Shown here one piece after another: positions 6,754-8,922 of a stretch of DNA of 8,922 nt. The position numbers and the translations under genes are program-made. Under the pieces are notes generated by a model. That model made no database searches. It worked only from the letters and a program-made list of their open reading frames with translations, and was not told the DNA's origin. Position 1 is the first letter of the stretch; each line of letters opens with the position of its first letter. This stretch comes from RGIG6904 sp024680835 (GTDB lineage: Bacteria; Bacillota; Clostridia; Lachnospirales; Lachnospiraceae): the NCBI GenBank assembly GCA_024680835.1, contig JAILBP010000177.1:1-8922 (forward strand), written 5' to 3'.

Positions 6754-6913
6754 ATCTTCCTCCATCCAGATCATATCGATCTATATATCATATCCAAAAC
6801 AGGAAAACACCGTCCCGGATACAAATTACCTTTTACTATTCATCATGAAAATACAGTATGTACGCTCCGGGATTGCCGGGCTGTCTGTATCTGTGTGTTT
6901 GAGCCCATATCAT
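6754..6913. other. Intergenic region between deacetylase and bactofilin
   Basis: 160 nt with no gene. On the minus strand GGGCT (6882-6878) and AGCCC (6906-6902) could form a weak 5-bp stem just after the deacetylase stop, without a T tract, so termination there is doubtful. TATGAT-like -10 boxes occur at 6787-6792 and 6770-6775, but I could not pair either with a convincing -35 at a sensible distance from the ribosome binding site. TTACTATTCA (6833-6842) and CTGTCTGTAT (6881-6890) are shared in the same order with the palindromic element at 4955-5047. Confidence 0.4.
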
Positions 6914-7939
6914 TTACTCGTGATGTATCACATCCGTGTCCTCCGTAATAGGCAGGATTTCAACATCATCCATCCCATCCAGCCTGTCCAGTATTATGGA
7001 CAGCGCTTTGACAGTCTTATCCCTGCCTGCGGAGTCATGCATCAGTACAACCGAAGTCTTATACTTTAAAACATCACGCATGACGTTATCCACCAGGGTA
7101 TCAACCGAGAGCGAAGCCGATGTGGCATCTCCGCACTGTACATTCCAGTCAAAATATACCAGCTCGTATTTCGCCAGCACATCTATGCAAGGATTTATAC
7201 CGATTTTGCTCACGGTATTGCTGCTGCCACCCGGAAACCGGTAATATACCGGATCAACACCCGTCTGTTCTACTATAAGACCGCGAAGTTTTAACATATC
7301 CGACTCAAAGCCCTCTGCCGAGTCATATACGGTATTATAGTCATGGGAATATGAATGCATCCCTATGGTATTGCCGCGATCCGTTATCTCCTTATACAAA
7401 GGCAAAAGAGATTCATCGGTCTTTCCGTTTACAAAAAACGTGCCTTTAACGCCGTGCTTATCCAAAAGATTCAGTATTTTTAATGTATTGGAACTGGGAC
7501 CGTCGTCAAATGTCAGATAAACCCTGCAGATATCATCTTCTCCCCTGACATTGTCCGAATAGCTGATGTGATCTTTTACATCATATTCCTTCACAGGGAC
7601 AGGGACTTCCGCTGTATCCGTCGAGACAGGTTCCCTGTAGATCACTGTATTATCCTGACGTTCCTTCAGCTCACTGATCTCGCTCTCAAGCTTCAGTATA
7701 TCCTCCTGTATGTTACCGATCTGTTGATCCTCCACGCCTGCCAGATTAATATACTCATCAAGCTTTCGCTGCAGCAAATTCAGCTTCCTGCCCTGAAGTA
7801 CCAGCATAACACAAAGAACAACACAAAGCACCGTCAAAAAAACAACAGTGCCCAGTACGGTAAATACAATGCCTCTCTTTATACGGTTGACCCGCTTTCT
7901 GTGCTCATATACATCCGCAGAACTATTCATATCACCCAT
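6914..7939 (-). CDS. Membrane-anchored NodB-family polysaccharide (probably peptidoglycan) deacetylase
   Basis: 341 aa from the chosen start. The product is a carbohydrate-esterase family 4 (NodB) enzyme, which removes N-acetyl groups from polysaccharides such as peptidoglycan GlcNAc. Layout: a basic cytoplasmic N-terminus (EHRKRVNRIKR, 12-22), one membrane helix (about 24-48), a coiled-coil stalk (about 51-95), a linker, and a NodB domain (137-335) outside the cell. Catalytic motifs are intact: TFDDGP (143-148; D145 and D146), HSYSH (195-199; metal ligands H195 and H199), RFPGG (234-238), FDWNVQCGD (263-271), and LMHDS (299-303). The frame is open up to a TTG at 8041, and ATG 8023 is also in frame, but both lie inside the promoter. 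AGGAG at 7947-7951 fits ATG 7939 (7 nt) or 7942 (4 nt). Its pairing with a bactofilin suggests a localized cell-wall role. The substrate is inferred. Confidence 0.88.
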   Translation of the reverse strand: MGDMNSSADVYEHRKRVNRIKRGIVFTVLGTVVFLTVLCVVLCVMLVLQGRKLNLLQRKLDEYINLAGVEDQQIGNIQEDILKLESEISELKERQDNTVIYREPVSTDTAEVPVPVKEYDVKDHISYSDNVRGEDDICRVYLTFDDGPSSNTLKILNLLDKHGVKGTFFVNGKTDESLLPLYKEITDRGNTIGMHSYSHDYNTVYDSAEGFESDMLKLRGLIVEQTGVDPVYYRFPGGSSNTVSKIGINPCIDVLAKYELVYFDWNVQCGDATSASLSVDTLVDNVMRDVLKYKTSVVLMHDSAGRDKTVKALSIILDRLDGMDDVEILPITEDTDVIHHE

Positions 7940-7953
7940 CATACTGCTCCTGA

Positions 7954-7985
7954 TGGCTAAGCCACGCAGACAGGCTTTTGTCTGC
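7954..7985 (-). promoter_or_regulatory. Two hairpins in the deacetylase 5' leader
   Basis: In the predicted ~65-nt leader, GCAGACA (7985-7979) and TGTCTGC (7972-7966) form a perfect 7-bp stem with a 6-nt loop. Next, TGGC/GCCA (7964-7961 and 7957-7954) form a 4-bp stem with a 3-nt loop, ending 2 nt before the AGGAG site. AAGCC in the first loop is complementary to GGCTT in the second hairpin, so an alternative fold or pseudoknot is possible. Regulatory function is inference. Confidence 0.4.
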
Positions 7986-8013
7986 TCATCTTCCTGATCA
8001 AATATGCTATAAT

Positions 8014-8041
8014 ATTCTACCATAAAATTGGGATTTTTCAA
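8014..8041 (-). promoter_or_regulatory. Sigma-A-type promoter of the deacetylase-bactofilin unit
   Basis: On the minus strand, TTGAAA (8041-8036) is followed after 16 nt by TAGAAT (8019-8014) with an upstream TG extension (TGGTAGAAT). Transcription would begin near 8007, which excludes the in-frame TTG 8041 and ATG 8023 as starts of the deacetylase and leaves a 5' leader of about 65 nt. This is the clearest minus-strand promoter in the window and may drive the genes downstream as far as uppS. Confidence 0.65.
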
Positions 8042-8049
8042 TATACTAC

Positions 8050-8064
8050 ATATTGTGGAAAATG
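8050..8064. repeat. 15-bp repeat ATATTGTGGAAAATG, copy 2
   Basis: Exact match to 3623-3637. This copy lies 9 nt upstream of the -35 box of the deacetylase promoter, in the divergent intergenic region. It could be a shared regulator site or chance. Confidence 0.4.
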
Positions 8065-8101
8065 AAAGACCACAGCACTATTTTGAAACGAAATATTATA
8101 G

Positions 8102-8130
8102 TTGAAGCAACCAATCAAATCAGTTATTAT
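8102..8130 (+). promoter_or_regulatory. Sigma-A-type promoter of the DUF6062-type gene
   Basis: TTGAAG (8102-8107), a 17-nt spacer, and TATTAT (8125-8130). Transcription would start near 8137, giving a leader of about 64 nt before the ATG at 8201. An extended -10 like TGCTATAAT at 8005-8013 could give a longer transcript but has no -35 and overlaps the opposing promoter. Confidence 0.55.
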
Positions 8131-8143
8131 AGAATTTAGTGAG

Positions 8144-8167
8144 ACACTGCGGCTTCGGCTGTGTTTT
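8144..8167 (+). terminator. Weak hairpin with T4 in the leader of the DUF6062-type gene
   Basis: ACAC-T-GC (8144-8150) can pair with GC-T-GTGT (8159-8164) around GGCTTCG, followed by TTTT. The loop contains TTCG closed by C-G, so a smaller tetraloop hairpin is an alternative. The T run is short and the stem has a T-T mismatch, so this is at most a weak attenuator-like structure between the promoter and the ribosome binding site at 8188-8194. Confidence 0.25.
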
Positions 8168-8200
8168 AAGATTACATTAAGAGAAATAAAGGAGAAAAAT

Positions 8201-8922
8201 ATGCAGATACAGACCATTCCTATCGAAGAAGCGTTTGCAAACTCGGGCGAATGCCCCTTTTGCTATATTGAGCGAATGACAGAAAATCACATGATGAATT
8301 TCGTGTTGGGACCTGGAGCCAGCTATATGGAACCGGACATCCGGGATATGACAGACCGTGAGGGCTTCTGCCGCAATCATTTCAAGAAGATGTTTGATTA
8401 CGGAAATGCCCTGGGTAACGCCTGGATCTTAAAGACCATGTATATTCGCAACATCAATGAGATGCGCAAGGAATTTAAAGATTTCAAGCCCGGCGGCGGT
8501 GGCGGCTTATTCAAGAAAGCAGGCACAAATTCCATCTCGGAGTGGATCGGCAAAAAAGAACGTACCTGCTTTATCTGTGACGGTGTAGCCAACTCTTTCA
8601 ATAATTACATGAGAACCTTCTTTGACATGTACAAGTCGGAGCCCGGCTTCAAAGACAAGGTCAAAAATACAAAAGGCTTCTGCATGTCACATTTCAGGGT
8701 TTTGATCAACGGCGCCGACAGCAAGCTCAGTGATAAGGAACTCAAAGATTTCTATGATATGGTACTGCCCCTGCAGCTTGAGAACATGGAGCGCATGCTG
8801 GAAGACATCTCCTGGTTTGTGGACAAATACGATTACCGCAACAGAGACGCCGACTGGAAGAACTCCAAAGATGCCATTCAACGCGGTATGCAAAAGATGA
8901 AGGGTTCGGATCCTTCAATACC
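8201..8922 (+). CDS. DUF6062-type protein with two CxxC...CxxH modules (C-terminus cut by window edge)
   Basis: 240 residues are visible and no stop is reached before the window ends. I recognise the pattern of the DUF6062 family of Clostridia (N-terminal IPIEEAF, then ECPFC, MEPDIR, GFCRNH), whose biochemical role is unknown to me. Two similar modules are present: C18-x2-C21 with C57-x2-H60 (GFCRNH), and C123-x2-C126 with C161-x2-H164 (GFCMSH). The Cys/His spacing is almost equal in both, which suggests an internal duplication and two metal sites of zinc-ribbon type. Between them is a G5 stretch (98-102), probably a linker. No signal peptide or membrane segment is visible, so it should be cytoplasmic. 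The ATG at 8201 has AAAGGAG 6 nt upstream. It is divergent from the deacetylase and need not be related to it. Misannotation of such proteins as transporter subunits is possible; nothing here supports transport. Confidence 0.8.
   Translation, partial: MQIQTIPIEEAFANSGECPFCYIERMTENHMMNFVLGPGASYMEPDIRDMTDREGFCRNHFKKMFDYGNALGNAWILKTMYIRNINEMRKEFKDFKPGGGGGLFKKAGTNSISEWIGKKERTCFICDGVANSFNNYMRTFFDMYKSEPGFKDKVKNTKGFCMSHFRVLINGADSKLSDKELKDFYDMVLPLQLENMERMLEDISWFVDKYDYRNRDADWKNSKDAIQRGMQKMKGSDPSI

Noticed and set aside
6134..7069. 311-aa plus-strand open frame opposite the bactofilin
   Set aside because: Very serine-rich, low-complexity translation antisense to the acidic region of the bactofilin, with no ribosome binding site; the minus-strand gene has clear domain support.
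7568..7960. 130-aa plus-strand open frame
   Set aside because: Antisense to the stalk and membrane region of the deacetylase; no ribosome binding site and no recognizable motif.
7943..8041. Extended N-terminus of the deacetylase from TTG 8041 or ATG 8023
   Set aside because: Both codons fall inside the -35/-10 region of a good promoter and lack a ribosome binding site; AGGAG precedes ATG 7939/7942.

Overview
The window reads as chromosomal DNA of a Gram-positive anaerobe of the Clostridia, most likely Lachnospiraceae. This rests on the gene order pyrH-frr-uppS-cdsA-dxr-rseP-ispG, AGGAG-type ribosome binding sites before almost every gene, moderate GC content, a non-mevalonate (MEP) isoprenoid pathway, and a neighbouring gene of the DUF6062 type seen mainly in this group. 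The genus cannot be named from the window alone.

Layout. Everything from about position 8041 down to 1 is transcribed on the minus strand. In transcription order it holds a membrane-anchored NodB-type polysaccharide deacetylase (7939-6914), a bactofilin (6753-5800), pyrH (5748-5053), a 93-bp palindromic insertion flanked by an 8-bp direct repeat (4947-5055), frr (4924-4370), uppS (4343-3639), a strong hairpin with T tracts on both sides (3508-3560), a structured leader (3443-3504), cdsA (3423-2581), dxr (2531-1383), rseP (1286-240) and the first 71 codons of ispG (215-1, cut by the window edge). On the plus strand, divergent from the deacetylase, is a DUF6062-type protein with two CxxC...CxxH modules (8201 onward, cut by the right edge). 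The divergent intergenic region (7940-8200) carries one promoter for each direction, and the deacetylase leader holds two small hairpins.

How the genes work together. Dxr and IspG make isoprenoid precursors. UppS converts them to undecaprenyl diphosphate, the carrier lipid for cell-wall polymers. CdsA makes CDP-diacylglycerol for phospholipids. RseP is the intramembrane protease usually found with them. PyrH and Frr supply UMP-to-UDP phosphorylation and ribosome recycling. The first two genes on this strand are cell-envelope genes as well: a bactofilin scaffold and an extracytoplasmic deacetylase. They lie where many Firmicutes have rpsB-tsf, so the whole block has an envelope-biogenesis character.

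The observations most worth following up are the MITE-like palindrome inserted directly at the pyrH stop codon, the terminator-like hairpin plus structured leader that splits the essential uppS/cdsA block, the bactofilin-deacetylase pair joined to pyrH, and the duplicated metal-site-like architecture of the DUF6062 protein. No mobile genes, CRISPR arrays, tRNAs or rRNAs were seen.
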